DNA of 64,000 bases, from NCBI GenBank assembly GCA_963821935.1, contig CAWGFM010000005.1, positions 372,001 to 436,000 on the forward strand, given 5' to 3'. Made by a program: the position numbers and the translations under genes. The notes below the pieces were generated by a model that was not told the DNA's origin, did not search any database, and was given only the letters and a program-made list of their open reading frames with translations. Below are positions 55,539 through 63,945 of this stretch, piece after piece. The stretch is from JAOUEA01 sp963821935 (GTDB lineage Bacteria > Actinomycetota > UBA4738 > HRBIN12). The stretch's first letter is position 1; the number at the start of each line of letters is the position of its first letter.

Positions 55539-56999
55539 CTAGACCTGCGAGAGCCCGCGCAGCGTGAGGTAGCCACCCACCACCACGATGGCCGCCGCTG
55601 ACATCACGGGCACGAGCCGTCCCGCGGTGCTGGACAAGCGGCGCGTCATGACGTCCCTCGCCTTGAGGGCGCCCATACCGATCACGATGAGGGCGGTCGC
55701 GAGGCCCACGCTGAAGGCGAGCACCAACGTCAAGCCGTAGGCCACGCGGTGGGCATTGATCGCGCCCAGCATCACCAGCAGCGCGCTGGGCGCCGGCAGG
55801 ATGCCGCCTGCCAGGGCGAGGGCGGCCAGGCCCCGAGGTGAGAGCGGAGCGCCGTCCGGCAGCGCATGCCGGTGGCGTCCGAACCCGTGATGGTGCGTGT
55901 GGTCCGAAGCGTGCTCGTGGTCGTGCGGATGGTCGTGATCGTGGTCGGAGCCCCGTCGTTCCGCACCCCAGACCGAGAGCCTCGAGATCAGCAGGTAGGC
56001 ACCGAGGGCGAGCGCCACCAGCCCGGACGCGAGCCCCAGCCACGGGTAGACCAGCTCTGGACGGAACGTCCGCTCCAGCGTGAGCACCAGCAGCCCCAGG
56101 GCAAGGACCGAGGCCGTGTGCATCACCGCGACCGCGGTACCCACGGACACGGCCTGTCGCGTGCGCGCCTTCGACCCCACCATGTACGCGGCCATCAACG
56201 TCTTCCCGTGCCCCGGCAGCAGGGCGTGCCAGGCACCGAACGCGATCGCGACCAGCAGGCCCAGCAGCACCAGTCCCGGCCCCTGGTTGGCGAGGAGCCC
56301 CGCGAACGGGCCACCTTCGACGCCGGGCCGGGACGTGGAGGGAGCGGTGAGCTCGCCGTCATCACCGGCCGCCGGCGCGCTCTCACCCGGCGCGAAGGAC
56401 GCCGTCATGGTCCGTACGTCCAGCGGGCTGGCGAGCAGGTCCTGTGGGTAGGAACGGAGCGCGTCGCTGACGCTGTCCGCCGGAACGCTCGAGCCCGACA
56501 ACGCCGCACCGTCCTGACCGACCGCGGTGATCTCTCGCCATCCGAGGCGATCGGGATCGTTCGTGTCGGTGAACGCCAGGGTCCCGCTGGCGGGCGGCGC
56601 AGCGGAGACGAAGTCTCCCTCGAACCGGAGCGTCGACAGGTCGCCCTGTCCCGGCAGCAGCTGGGCGCGGGCGCCCCGGATCGTCAACGCCACCGGCTGT
56701 CCGTCGATCGTGAGTGAGATGCCCTCGACCAATGTCGGCGCCGACGAACGTGCCCAGGCGGCGAGCTCGTCCGCCGACCCGGTTCCGTCACCGTCGGTGT
56801 CGATCACGTCCAGCTCCTGGAACGTGGGGATCTCCGCCATGTCGACCACGTAGTCGACACGGATCTCCTGAGGGCTCACGTGGATCCCGCTGTAGCGGCT
56901 CACGGTGAAGTTGCCGAGGGGATGGGCCATGGCGCCCGAGGCGGGCCACAGCACCGTGACCACTGCCAGGGTCAGGACGAGGAAGGCCCGGCGCCTCAT
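55539..56999 (-). CDS. NicO/HupE-type metal (nickel/cobalt) transporter with secreted N-terminal domain
   Basis: A 486-residue protein. A signal peptide ends near SGAMAHP, and an outward domain with the HPLGNFTVSRYSGI motif spans about 25-220. Six or so helices follow, including AFGAWHALLPGHGKTLMAAY with the His and Asp/Gly features of the NicO family. A His/Asp-rich loop (about 352-379, HDHDHPHDHEH) probably binds metal inside the cell. ATG 56999 overlaps the TPR gene stop. Uptake or efflux cannot be told from sequence. Confidence 0.85.
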   Translation of the reverse strand: MRRRAFLVLTLAVVTVLWPASGAMAHPLGNFTVSRYSGIHVSPQEIRVDYVVDMAEIPTFQELDVIDTDGDGTGSADELAAWARSSAPTLVEGISLTIDGQPVALTIRGARAQLLPGQGDLSTLRFEGDFVSAAPPASGTLAFTDTNDPDRLGWREITAVGQDGAALSGSSVPADSVSDALRSYPQDLLASPLDVRTMTASFAPGESAPAAGDDGELTAPSTSRPGVEGGPFAGLLANQGPGLVLLGLLVAIAFGAWHALLPGHGKTLMAAYMVGSKARTRQAVSVGTAVAVMHTASVLALGLLVLTLERTFRPELVYPWLGLASGLVALALGAYLLISRLSVWGAERRGSDHDHDHPHDHEHASDHTHHHGFGRHRHALPDGAPLSPRGLAALALAGGILPAPSALLVMLGAINAHRVAYGLTLVLAFSVGLATALIVIGMGALKARDVMTRRLSSTAGRLVPVMSAAAIVVVGGYLTLRGLSQV

Positions 57000-58351
57000 G
57001 CGGGCGCCCCTCCCAGCCGTTCCAGAGCACGTGCTGCGTTGGGGGCATGCATCACCGAGAAGTGGGGGTTGATGGCGAGCGCGCGTCCGAGCAGATCTCG
57101 AGCGCCCGCGGTGTTGCCCAACGCGAGCTCGATCATGCCGGCGTGGTAGAGGAACTGCGCGTTCCGTGTCCCCAACGACAGGGCGTGTCGCGAGTAGGTC
57201 ACGGCCTCGCGGTCGAGGCCGTTCACGTGCAGGGCCCACGCGAGCGCGTCGGCCACGTGCACGCTGTGCCGCCGGTTCCACTCCGCGCGGGCGGCGCGGA
57301 GCGCCGCCTCTGGATCGCTGTGATCGGCATCGAACAGGGCAAGCTCGAGATCGGTGTTGACCCCGTTGGCGGTGGACAGCTCCGCTTGCACGCGGACCAG
57401 GTCGTACTGGTTCCGCGCCTCCTGCCGATCGCCTCGGGCCGCGTAGAGATCACCGAGCGTGGCGACGTACTCCGGCGAGGGGAAGCGCTGGACGACCTCG
57501 GTGAAGCGATCGATCGCCCCATCGAGATCTCCCGATGCCCACGCGACCTTTCCCAGGCCGGCGACGTTCGGGACGTAGGCCGCATCGGCCTGCGTTCCCG
57601 CGCGGTACTCACGCAGGGCCCCGGTCAGATCGCCGCTGTTGAACCGCAGCTCACCCAGGTGATAGCTGGTCCACGCCAGGTCGGCACCGCTGCCCGCCAC
57701 GTCGCGAGCGGCCTCCATGGCGCCGATGGCACCGGGAACGTCGCCGAGGAGCTCGCGCGCGTACGAGACCCGCGCGTAGGCGGACAACGTGGGCTTGGTG
57801 TCCACCATCGTCTGGAACGTGTCGAACGCATCCTGGTAGCGGCCGAGCTCCAGCTGGGCATCACCGATCACGCCGTAGACGTTCGCGTCGTACGGATCGA
57901 TCTGACGGGCACGGGTGCCCAGGCGCAGGGCAGCGGCGAAGTCATGACGGGCGGCGGCCAATGCCGCCATGCCGACCAGGGCTCCCTCGTTGTCCTGCGG
58001 TTGGAGATCGAGCGACCGGCGGAGCGCTCCCTGTGCTTTGGGGTAGAAGCTGGGGTCGGAGGTGACCCTGGCCTGTTGCACGTACGCCAGGCCCAGCGAG
58101 GCGAACGAGACCGCATCGTCCGGCGCCGAGGTCAGGTGTTGCTGGAGACCGGCGATCGTCGCATCGAGACCGCTGCCCACCCCCGCGGTGGATGCGAGGA
58201 GATCATCGGGCTCCACGGAAGCGGCACGAGCACGGTCCGTCGTGGAGACGTCGGGCTCGGAACGCAGCGATCGGAACACCCCGGTGCCGGCGACGATCAG
58301 CAGCGCCACGGCGAGCAGACCGACCACGGCGATCCGTGCGACTCGTCCCAT
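56996..58351 (-). CDS. Membrane-anchored tetratricopeptide repeat protein
   Basis: A 451-residue protein with one N-terminal helix (about 5-25) and then at least eight TPR-type units (for example ALRRSLDLQPQDNEGALVGM and AFDTFQTMVDTKPTLSAYAR). ATG 58351 follows GGAAGGAG. It overlaps the transporter gene and lies after the DUF4331 gene, from which a strong hairpin separates it. It is likely a scaffold outside the membrane; partners are unknown. Confidence 0.85.
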   Translation of the reverse strand: MGRVARIAVVGLLAVALLIVAGTGVFRSLRSEPDVSTTDRARAASVEPDDLLASTAGVGSGLDATIAGLQQHLTSAPDDAVSFASLGLAYVQQARVTSDPSFYPKAQGALRRSLDLQPQDNEGALVGMAALAAARHDFAAALRLGTRARQIDPYDANVYGVIGDAQLELGRYQDAFDTFQTMVDTKPTLSAYARVSYARELLGDVPGAIGAMEAARDVAGSGADLAWTSYHLGELRFNSGDLTGALREYRAGTQADAAYVPNVAGLGKVAWASGDLDGAIDRFTEVVQRFPSPEYVATLGDLYAARGDRQEARNQYDLVRVQAELSTANGVNTDLELALFDADHSDPEAALRAARAEWNRRHSVHVADALAWALHVNGLDREAVTYSRHALSLGTRNAQFLYHAGMIELALGNTAGARDLLGRALAINPHFSVMHAPNAARALERLGGAPA

Positions 58352-58398
58352 CGTGCCTGCTCCTTCCGGCGATCCGTCGTCCCTGGAGGTGGTGGGAA

Positions 58399-58429
58399 GG
58401 TCCGGCCGCGCGAGACGCGCGGCCGGACC
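58399..58429 (-). terminator. Strong hairpin after the DUF4331 gene
   Basis: A perfect 14-base inverted repeat GGTCCGGCCGCGCG with loop AGA lies 20 bases after the DUF4331 stop and 48 bases before the TPR start. Read on the minus strand it is followed by TTCCC, not a long T-run. It probably ends or attenuates transcription of DUF4331 before the TPR and transporter genes. Confidence 0.7.
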
Positions 58430-58448
58430 AACCCGGGATACGCCTCGG

Positions 58449-59837
58449 TTAGTGAGGCGATGCCACCGAGCCCGCCGTCGGATATGCGACGTACGGGAAC
58501 TCCGACTGGAACGGCTTGTCGTTCGAGTCGACTCCATCACCGAGCGTGTCGGCTGCAGGGTCGTGGGGTGTCAAGAGCACACCCATGACCACGCGCAACG
58601 CGATGTCGATGACATCGTCATCCAAGCGACGGCCGTTCGGGAACCCGGCCACGTCGCCATCGATGACGCCGAGCGTCGAGCAGCTCGAGCTGCATGGAGC
58701 GATGTCCATGTTCAGCCTCAGCATCTCCGAAGCCTCGACGTTCTTCGGCTGGTTCAGCGTGGGGATCCCGGTGAGGAACACCTGGATCAAGTCGTCACGC
58801 TGGATGCCGGCCTTGTTGTCGTTCGAGTCGGGGATGTTCGGGAAGAACGACGGATACACCGCGTTCACCAGATACGGCAGCTCAGGGTCGTTGACGGCAC
58901 CCAGGAACTGCTGGTCCTTCTTGGGCTTGGAGGCGTTGAAGTAGTCCTTCGCACCCACGGGCACGACGACCTCGTTCACCAACGGCATACCCAGACGCGA
59001 GACTTGCACGTCCTTGCCGGAGAATGTCTGTGAACCGTCGTTGCCCTCGACGCGCATGCTGGGACGGGAAGCGGTGTTCCAGATCCCGATCACGCCGTTC
59101 TTCGGACCACGGAGCGCACCCTTCGGAACCTGCAACGCGAACGTGTTCACGTTGAAGCCCTCCAGCGTGTCATCGCCGGTCTCGGTGAGGTCCCCGCCGT
59201 AGAGCAGGTCGAACACACGAAGATCCAGGAAGAACGGGTCGTCGGACTGCCCGACCCAGCTCTTGAGCTTGCCGTCCTGCACGACAGCGGCATCGAACAG
59301 GTCGCTGTTGTAGTTCGGCATCGACGCGTCACCCACGTTGCTCGGAGCAACGGGTTCACGGGTCAGGATCTTCTTGCTGTTGCCGTTCTTGATCCGCCAC
59401 AGGTTGTAGGTCTGGTAGATGAGCAGGTTCTCATCGTTCAACGACGTGACGGGGCCGTTGTTGTAGATGAACGAGTTGGCGTTGCGGTAGTGGGTCTTGA
59501 ACCGCCAGCGGTAGACGATCTCCGCGCGAGCGTCGCCATCGTTCGAGATGTTGATGTCGTAGTTCGTGTGTTCGGCCCAGTTGTAGAAGTTGGGGCCACC
59601 TGCCGGTTCCTCGAAGGGGATCCAGGAACTGACGAAGGTCACCTTCTTGTCGTCATCTGGGCTCACGAACGCGTAGACATCCGTGTTGTCGATCTGTGGA
59701 TCCGCGGACGTCAGCGGGGCTTCACGGTGACTGGAGGCGAAGGTCGCCACCGGTCCCAGCCCTGCGAACATCCCGGCGCCGAGCGCCAGGGTCGCGGTTC
59801 CCGCAACGACCGTGTTGCGGATGCGTTTGCGAGACAA
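58449..59837 (-). CDS. DUF4331 family secreted protein
   Basis: A 462-residue protein with a signal peptide (SRKRIRNTVVAGTATLALGA to FASS) followed by the family motif SSHREAPLTSADPQIDNTD. The mature part is rich in aromatic and Asn/Asp residues and repeats VYAFVSPDDDKKVTF-like strands; near the C-terminus is PCSSSC. TTG 59837 is set by AAAGGAG 8 bases before it, since upstream codons give no signal peptide. The function of the family is unknown. Its neighbours (TPR, NicO transporter, ECF sigma pair) suggest one extracytoplasmic system. Confidence 0.88.
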   Translation of the reverse strand: MSRKRIRNTVVAGTATLALGAGMFAGLGPVATFASSHREAPLTSADPQIDNTDVYAFVSPDDDKKVTFVSSWIPFEEPAGGPNFYNWAEHTNYDINISNDGDARAEIVYRWRFKTHYRNANSFIYNNGPVTSLNDENLLIYQTYNLWRIKNGNSKKILTREPVAPSNVGDASMPNYNSDLFDAAVVQDGKLKSWVGQSDDPFFLDLRVFDLLYGGDLTETGDDTLEGFNVNTFALQVPKGALRGPKNGVIGIWNTASRPSMRVEGNDGSQTFSGKDVQVSRLGMPLVNEVVVPVGAKDYFNASKPKKDQQFLGAVNDPELPYLVNAVYPSFFPNIPDSNDNKAGIQRDDLIQVFLTGIPTLNQPKNVEASEMLRLNMDIAPCSSSCSTLGVIDGDVAGFPNGRRLDDDVIDIALRVVMGVLLTPHDPAADTLGDGVDSNDKPFQSEFPYVAYPTAGSVASPH

Positions 59838-60039
59838 GGTGCACTCCTTTCGATGGGGAGTTTCGGATGTGCGTGCCGCTTCCGTCCTGCAGGCCACCGA
59901 GACGATCTCGGATGGGCTGGTTGCGGTCCCTCCTTTCCTCCCAACGGAAGTGGCGGCTCTGGTTCGCGCCGCAGAAATCCACGGATCATGCACGGGTTTA
60001 GTTGCAAAGCCTTGCATCTGCAGTTTTCGTCGCTACCCG

Positions 60040-60777
60040 TCAGGCCTGCGTATCAGCGGTACGGGCGACGGACGAGCCGGACGTGGTCGACGACGCTCGC
60101 AGGAACCCGGCGTACATCACGACGATCCCCGCCACGAGCGTCACGCAGAAGCCGACGAGGCTCCCGGACGCCGCGAAGGTTGCACCACCGGCCACGATGG
60201 TGGCGCCGAGGGCGATCAGCAGCGTACCGATGGACCGGCCTCGCAGGTCCGGCCGGCCTCGCATGGTCCACGCGGACCACAGCGTGCCGGCGAGCAGGAC
60301 GGCGTAGGACGGGATGGAGATCAGTTGCGGCAAGCGGTGGGCGGCACTGCCGTCGCCGAACACATCCTTGCCCGACGGGAGCCGCTCCAGCAGGGCGGCG
60401 GTCGTCACGGATGCATCGCGCACGACCGCCACCGTGTAGGCCATGATGAAGATGAGCACGAGCCAGACCACGGCGTCGACGGTGCGGCGCCGCGCCAGGA
60501 GCATCACCTCGCCGCCGGCGAGGAACGGAACGGTGAGCACGGCCCCCAGAGCCCAGTAGGCGGCGAACTCCGAGCTGGTCCACCCGCGAGCCACGCCCAG
60601 CACCACCATGAGCGAGGCCAGACCGTACATGCCCAATGCGAGCGCCCACGCCAGCTGGAAGTCATGGCGTTTGCGTGCGTACCTGGCCGCGAGCCTGATC
60701 GCGAACACGAACGCCACCACGGCCGCGACCAGCGGCAACACCCACATGCGCCTCAGCATACGGAGCATGCCGAGCAC
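60040..60777 (-). CDS. Seven-helix membrane protein of unknown function
   Basis: A 245-residue protein with about seven hydrophobic helices and short loops, including WVLPLVAAVVAFVFAIRLAA at the N-terminus. Basic residues after helix 1 (ARYARKRHD) put that end inside. No catalytic or cofactor motif was recognised. It is divergent from the TIM-barrel gene and could be transcribed with the DUF4331 gene 202 bases on. Confidence 0.72.
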   Translation of the reverse strand: MLGMLRMLRRMWVLPLVAAVVAFVFAIRLAARYARKRHDFQLAWALALGMYGLASLMVVLGVARGWTSSEFAAYWALGAVLTVPFLAGGEVMLLARRRTVDAVVWLVLIFIMAYTVAVVRDASVTTAALLERLPSGKDVFGDGSAAHRLPQLISIPSYAVLLAGTLWSAWTMRGRPDLRGRSIGTLLIALGATIVAGGATFAASGSLVGFCVTLVAGIVVMYAGFLRASSTTSGSSVARTADTQA

Positions 60778-60811
60778 GCCGCGGCCCGGGCACGAGTCCT
60801 ACCATGGAAGC

Positions 60812-61600
60812 ATGAGCCCCAGGATCCTGTTCTCGTCCGCCGCCTTCTTCGCGCGCCCGCTGCACGAGACGGCGCGGCTGGTCGCCGAGGCCGGGTACGC
60901 GGGCCTCGAGGTGATGGTGACCAAGGACCCCGAGAGCCAGGACCCGGAGCGCATGCGCACGCTCGCTCGCGAGCACGATCTGACGATCGGGGCGATCCAC
61001 GCACCCTCGCTGCTCTTGACCAGGAAGGTGTGGGGCACCGACCCCATCGAGAAGATCGATCGTTCCATCGAGGTGGCGCAGCGAGCGGAGATCCCCGTGG
61101 TGGTGATGCATCCGCCGTACCGGTGGCAGCGTGGCTACCGATCGTGGCTCTCAGAGCAGCTGCCGGACATCGAGGCGCGTACCGGCGTCACCGTCGCGAT
61201 CGAGAACATGTTCCCGGTCCGCGTCGCCGGCCGTGACGTCACGCTGCACTCCGACCAGGACCTGGACGAGCTCGAGGGGCTTCCGCACCTCGTCTTGGAC
61301 ACCAGTCACGCGGCGGTGGCGCGTCACGACCCGATCGAGGTTCGGCGGCGATTCGGGGAGCGCGTGCGTCATGTGCATCTGTCCGACAATGCCGGGAAGG
61401 GCTGGGACTCACACCTGCCGCCGGGAGACGGGGTGCTCGACACCGACGGCTTCCTCGACGATCTGGCGGCATCGGACTACGACGGAGACATCACCCTGGA
61501 GGTCGATCTCCGTCGCTTCCTCACCGACGCCGACCGGCTGCACGGCGTGATGGTGTCGATGCGGGAACGCTGTGAGCGGCGCCTGGCGGTCGACGTCTGA
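60812..61600 (+). CDS. Sugar phosphate isomerase/epimerase-like TIM-barrel protein
   Basis: A 262-residue protein of the xylose isomerase/AP-endonuclease 2 fold. Metal-ligand type residues appear in VVVMHPPYRW, TVAIENMFP, LVLDTSHAAV and VRHVHLSDNAG, ending with ITLEVDLR. Members isomerise sugars or inositols or cut damaged DNA; no choice is possible here. ATG 60812 chosen; the frame is open upstream but there it crosses the divergent gene. Confidence 0.82.
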   Translation: MSPRILFSSAAFFARPLHETARLVAEAGYAGLEVMVTKDPESQDPERMRTLAREHDLTIGAIHAPSLLLTRKVWGTDPIEKIDRSIEVAQRAEIPVVVMHPPYRWQRGYRSWLSEQLPDIEARTGVTVAIENMFPVRVAGRDVTLHSDQDLDELEGLPHLVLDTSHAAVARHDPIEVRRRFGERVRHVHLSDNAGKGWDSHLPPGDGVLDTDGFLDDLAASDYDGDITLEVDLRRFLTDADRLHGVMVSMRERCERRLAVDV

Positions 61601-61662
61601 ATCGGCGTCGCGAGGCGCGGGCTGTGTAGCCTTCCCATGCCGCTTGACGACAGGAGAGAGGC

Positions 61663-61821
61663 GTGCGCCGCCCCACCCTCATCATGCTGATCGTGCTGTT
61701 CGTGGTGATCGCCGTGGCCGCGGCGTTCCAGATCGTGATCGCGTCGGGTCAGCAACCGAGCCTGCCGGGCCCGGCGAGCCCCGGGCAGCTGCCGAGTCAG
61801 ACCGCGTCCGTCTCGACCTGA
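61663..61821 (+). CDS. Small single-helix membrane protein (52 aa)
   Basis: GTG 61663 follows CAGGAGAGAG and encodes 52 residues: MRRP, one helix of about 20 residues (TLIMLIVLFVVIAVAAAFQI), then a Pro/Gln/Ser-rich outward tail. No family was recognised. It follows the TIM-barrel gene by 62 bases. Confidence 0.6.
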   Translation: MRRPTLIMLIVLFVVIAVAAAFQIVIASGQQPSLPGPASPGQLPSQTASVST

Positions 61822-61848
61822 CCGCTGGCGGCGTGAGCGCGCAGCCCG

Positions 61849-62661
61849 CTATGGCCCTGCGGCGGCGCTGGGCGCCGAGACCGGCAGGAACTGCTGGAGC
61901 CAGGTGGACAGCAGCGTTCGGACGTTCTCGGACTGGTTGCCCGTCAACAGATCGGTCCCGTGATCGTTGGACGGGAAGATCTCCACGCGCTTGGGCTGCA
62001 GCGTGTCGGTGAAGAACCGTTGCGCGTCGGCGGCGGGAGCGACGTCGCCGTTGCCCGCCAGGAACAGCTTGGCCGCGGTCATCTGCTGCAGCGTCTCGGG
62101 GGTGATCACCAACCCTTCGATCGCGGCGGGAGCCGACAACGTCGCCACCGCCGTGATCTCCGACCCCGGAAGGCCGGCCACCACCAGCGAGGCGGTGCCG
62201 CCCATGCTCGCGCCCACCAGGCCCACCCGCTGGACGCCTTGATCGCGGAGGTAGGCGACGGCGCCTTGGACGTCCTGCCAGATCGCACCCACGTTCGTGG
62301 TGCCCTCGGAACACCCCGCGTCACCGCCGGGGCAGTACCCGCGGAAGTCGAACGTCAGGGCTCGGTAGCCCGCATCCCCGAGGCGCTCGGCGAACGCGTA
62401 CCAGCTGGTCTGGTCCGCCGGTTGCATGTGGGCGAGCACGACGCCGGCGGTCGCATCATCGGAACCGAACACCCGGCCCGCCAGCTGCACGCCATCGGTG
62501 GACTCGAACGTGACGGGTGTCGAGCGTTCGAGCGCGAACCGCTCGACCTCATCGGCTCGTCCGGTGCACGACGAGAGCAGCGCGAGGCCCAGGACGAGCG
62601 CGACCGACATGAGGGCCGACCGAAACGGAAAGCCGTGGACCCGGAGGCGGAGAGGGCGCAC
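61849..62661 (-). CDS. Alpha/beta hydrolase lipoprotein (dienelactone hydrolase-like)
   Basis: A secreted hydrolase of about 270 residues. The signal sequence ends at the lipobox LLSSC. The nucleophile elbow is GASMGG, an Asp is likely in FLAGNGDVAP, and the His lies in SNDHGTDLL. GTG 62661 was chosen because it gives a positively charged signal start (RPLRLRVHG) and avoids overlap with bS22; ATG 62610 is an alternative. The substrate is unknown. It follows the bS22 gene by 14 bases. Confidence 0.78.
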   Translation of the reverse strand: MRPLRLRVHGFPFRSALMSVALVLGLALLSSCTGRADEVERFALERSTPVTFESTDGVQLAGRVFGSDDATAGVVLAHMQPADQTSWYAFAERLGDAGYRALTFDFRGYCPGGDAGCSEGTTNVGAIWQDVQGAVAYLRDQGVQRVGLVGASMGGTASLVVAGLPGSEITAVATLSAPAAIEGLVITPETLQQMTAAKLFLAGNGDVAPAADAQRFFTDTLQPKRVEIFPSNDHGTDLLTGNQSENVRTLLSTWLQQFLPVSAPSAAAGP

Positions 62662-62675
62662 AGGAGCGGAGGGCG

Positions 62676-62777
62676 CTACTTGCCCAGCTTCATGCGTTGG
62701 TGCCGCGTGCGCTTCAGAAGCTTCTTGTGCTTCTTCTTGCGCATCTTCTTGCGGCGCTTCTTGATGAGCGACCCCAA
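62676..62777 (-). CDS. Small ribosomal subunit protein bS22 (AURKAIP1/COX24 domain)
   Basis: TTG 62777 encodes 33 residues: MGSLIKKRRKKMRKKKHKKL and then LKRTRHQRMKLGK. This closely resembles the 33-residue mycobacterial protein seen as bS22 in the small ribosomal subunit, including the MGS start and KLGK end. AAAGGG lies 9 bases before the TTG. It is too short and basic for routine gene calling. The HTH gene two places upstream matches the Rv0500A-Rv0500B neighbourhood of M. tuberculosis, with one kinase-like gene inserted. Confidence 0.9.
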   Translation of the reverse strand: MGSLIKKRRKKMRKKKHKKLLKRTRHQRMKLGK

Positions 62778-62791
62778 GCGTCAGCCCTTTC

Positions 62792-63682
62792 TCACTCGGT
62801 TCCGAAGAGGTTACGGAGGTCCACCCGCTTGGCACGGAAGCCAGCTTCCAGGCGGACGGACCCCAGTCTAAGCGCTTTCGGCGGCTCTGCCACGGGTGAG
62901 ATCAGCCGCAGGCCACCGTCCTCGGGCACGTGCTCCAGGTAGCCGAGTCCCGTGAATCCTCCGTGCCCGTCGCTCAGACCCACGAGCAACCGATCCAGCT
63001 CGCGCAGATCGAACAGCTCGGGCAACGTTGGCATGAACACGGTGGGCTTGACCCGGAACCGTTGCAGGTGCCCGGAGAAGTAGGAGGCCATGGCCCGTTC
63101 TCGCTGCTCGGAACGCTGTTCCACGCTGGTGGGCACGACACCCGGGTGCACCGGCAGGGTCACGATCTCGACGCCGAAGAATCGCTGCAGGACGCCCAGG
63201 ACGGGTTCGAGCTCCTCGCCGCGCTGCAGACCCACCACCAGGTCCGGTTCGATCATGTCGACCTTGTAGTACTTCACCAGTTGGCCCCAGATCCCGCTGA
63301 CCATGCCGCTGGTGTCGACCACGACCAGGTCGCTGCCTTCGGCACGCGCCCGGTCACGCAGCCGCGCCAGCGCACCGGCGAGCGGGAGCAGATGGCCCTG
63401 CGGGCTCGTCGATCCCACGAAGCCGAGCACGTCGGCGTGGGACAAGCGCTCGAGGGTGAGATCGTCGGGCTCGCGGACATGCTTGAGGCCGACGGTCGCG
63501 GGGGGCCCGACGGTCTTCTGTGCGACATCGGCGTCCAGGTAGGCCACGGTTCTGCCCAACCGCAGCGCGTAGGCCGCGGTGGCGCGCGCCAGCGTGCTCT
63601 TGCCCGCGTCGAGGCCGCCGATGAACATCACCGTGTGCGCATGGCGGGCAGCTCGATCCACGAGCCGGTCGTGCTCGTTCAC
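62792..63682 (-). CDS. Clp1/GlmU-type P-loop protein (polynucleotide 5'-kinase-like)
   Basis: A 296-residue P-loop NTPase with Walker A GGLDAGKST (residues 22-30), a YLDADVAQKTVGPPAT region as in Clp1/Nol9 proteins, and LVVVDTSGMVSGIWGQLVK with the Walker B Asp. Clp1-type enzymes phosphorylate RNA or DNA 5' ends; bacterial members are little studied. Position next to a ribosomal protein gene (14 bases from its start) suggests a role in RNA. GTG 63682 chosen. Confidence 0.78.
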   Translation of the reverse strand: MNEHDRLVDRAARHAHTVMFIGGLDAGKSTLARATAAYALRLGRTVAYLDADVAQKTVGPPATVGLKHVREPDDLTLERLSHADVLGFVGSTSPQGHLLPLAGALARLRDRARAEGSDLVVVDTSGMVSGIWGQLVKYYKVDMIEPDLVVGLQRGEELEPVLGVLQRFFGVEIVTLPVHPGVVPTSVEQRSEQRERAMASYFSGHLQRFRVKPTVFMPTLPELFDLRELDRLLVGLSDGHGGFTGLGYLEHVPEDGGLRLISPVAEPPKALRLGSVRLEAGFRAKRVDLRNLFGTE

Positions 63683-63747
63683 AACGCGCCCTCCGTGTCC
63701 TCACGGAGGTTCGGCTGCACGTGGATGCGCGGGATCGCTCGGGCCGG

Positions 63748-63945
63748 TCAGCCGGCTTCGGTGTAGCGCTCCCTCAGGTAGGTCGTGACGTCTTCCTCGC
63801 GGAGCCGGTAGCTCCTGCCAACCCGCAGTGCGGGCATCTCGCCGGTCTTGATCAGTCGGTAGACGGTCATCCTGGATACGCGCAAGAGGTCCGCGACCTC
63901 GTTCACGGTCAACAGCCGAGCCTCGGTGAATGGTTCCTTCCTCAC
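63748..63945 (-). CDS. Excisionase-type helix-turn-helix DNA-binding protein
   Basis: A 65-residue MerR/excisionase-type protein: LLTVNEVADLLRVSRMTVYR forms the helix-turn-helix and GRSYRLREEDVTTYL the wing. Small proteins like this sit beside bS22 in many actinobacteria (Rv0500A in M. tuberculosis). It has no integrase partner, so it is a housekeeping regulator and not a phage excisionase. The upstream 55 bases hold its promoter region. Confidence 0.85.
   Translation of the reverse strand: MRKEPFTEARLLTVNEVADLLRVSRMTVYRLIKTGEMPALRVGRSYRLREEDVTTYLRERYTEAG

Noticed and set aside
63676..63686. TTCACAA near the start of the Clp1-like gene as a Rex site
   Set aside because: Only one half-site is present and it overlaps the start codon; no inverted partner.
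63748..63945. A phage excisionase
   Set aside because: No integrase or attachment site is nearby, and the bS22 context matches a conserved actinobacterial housekeeping locus.
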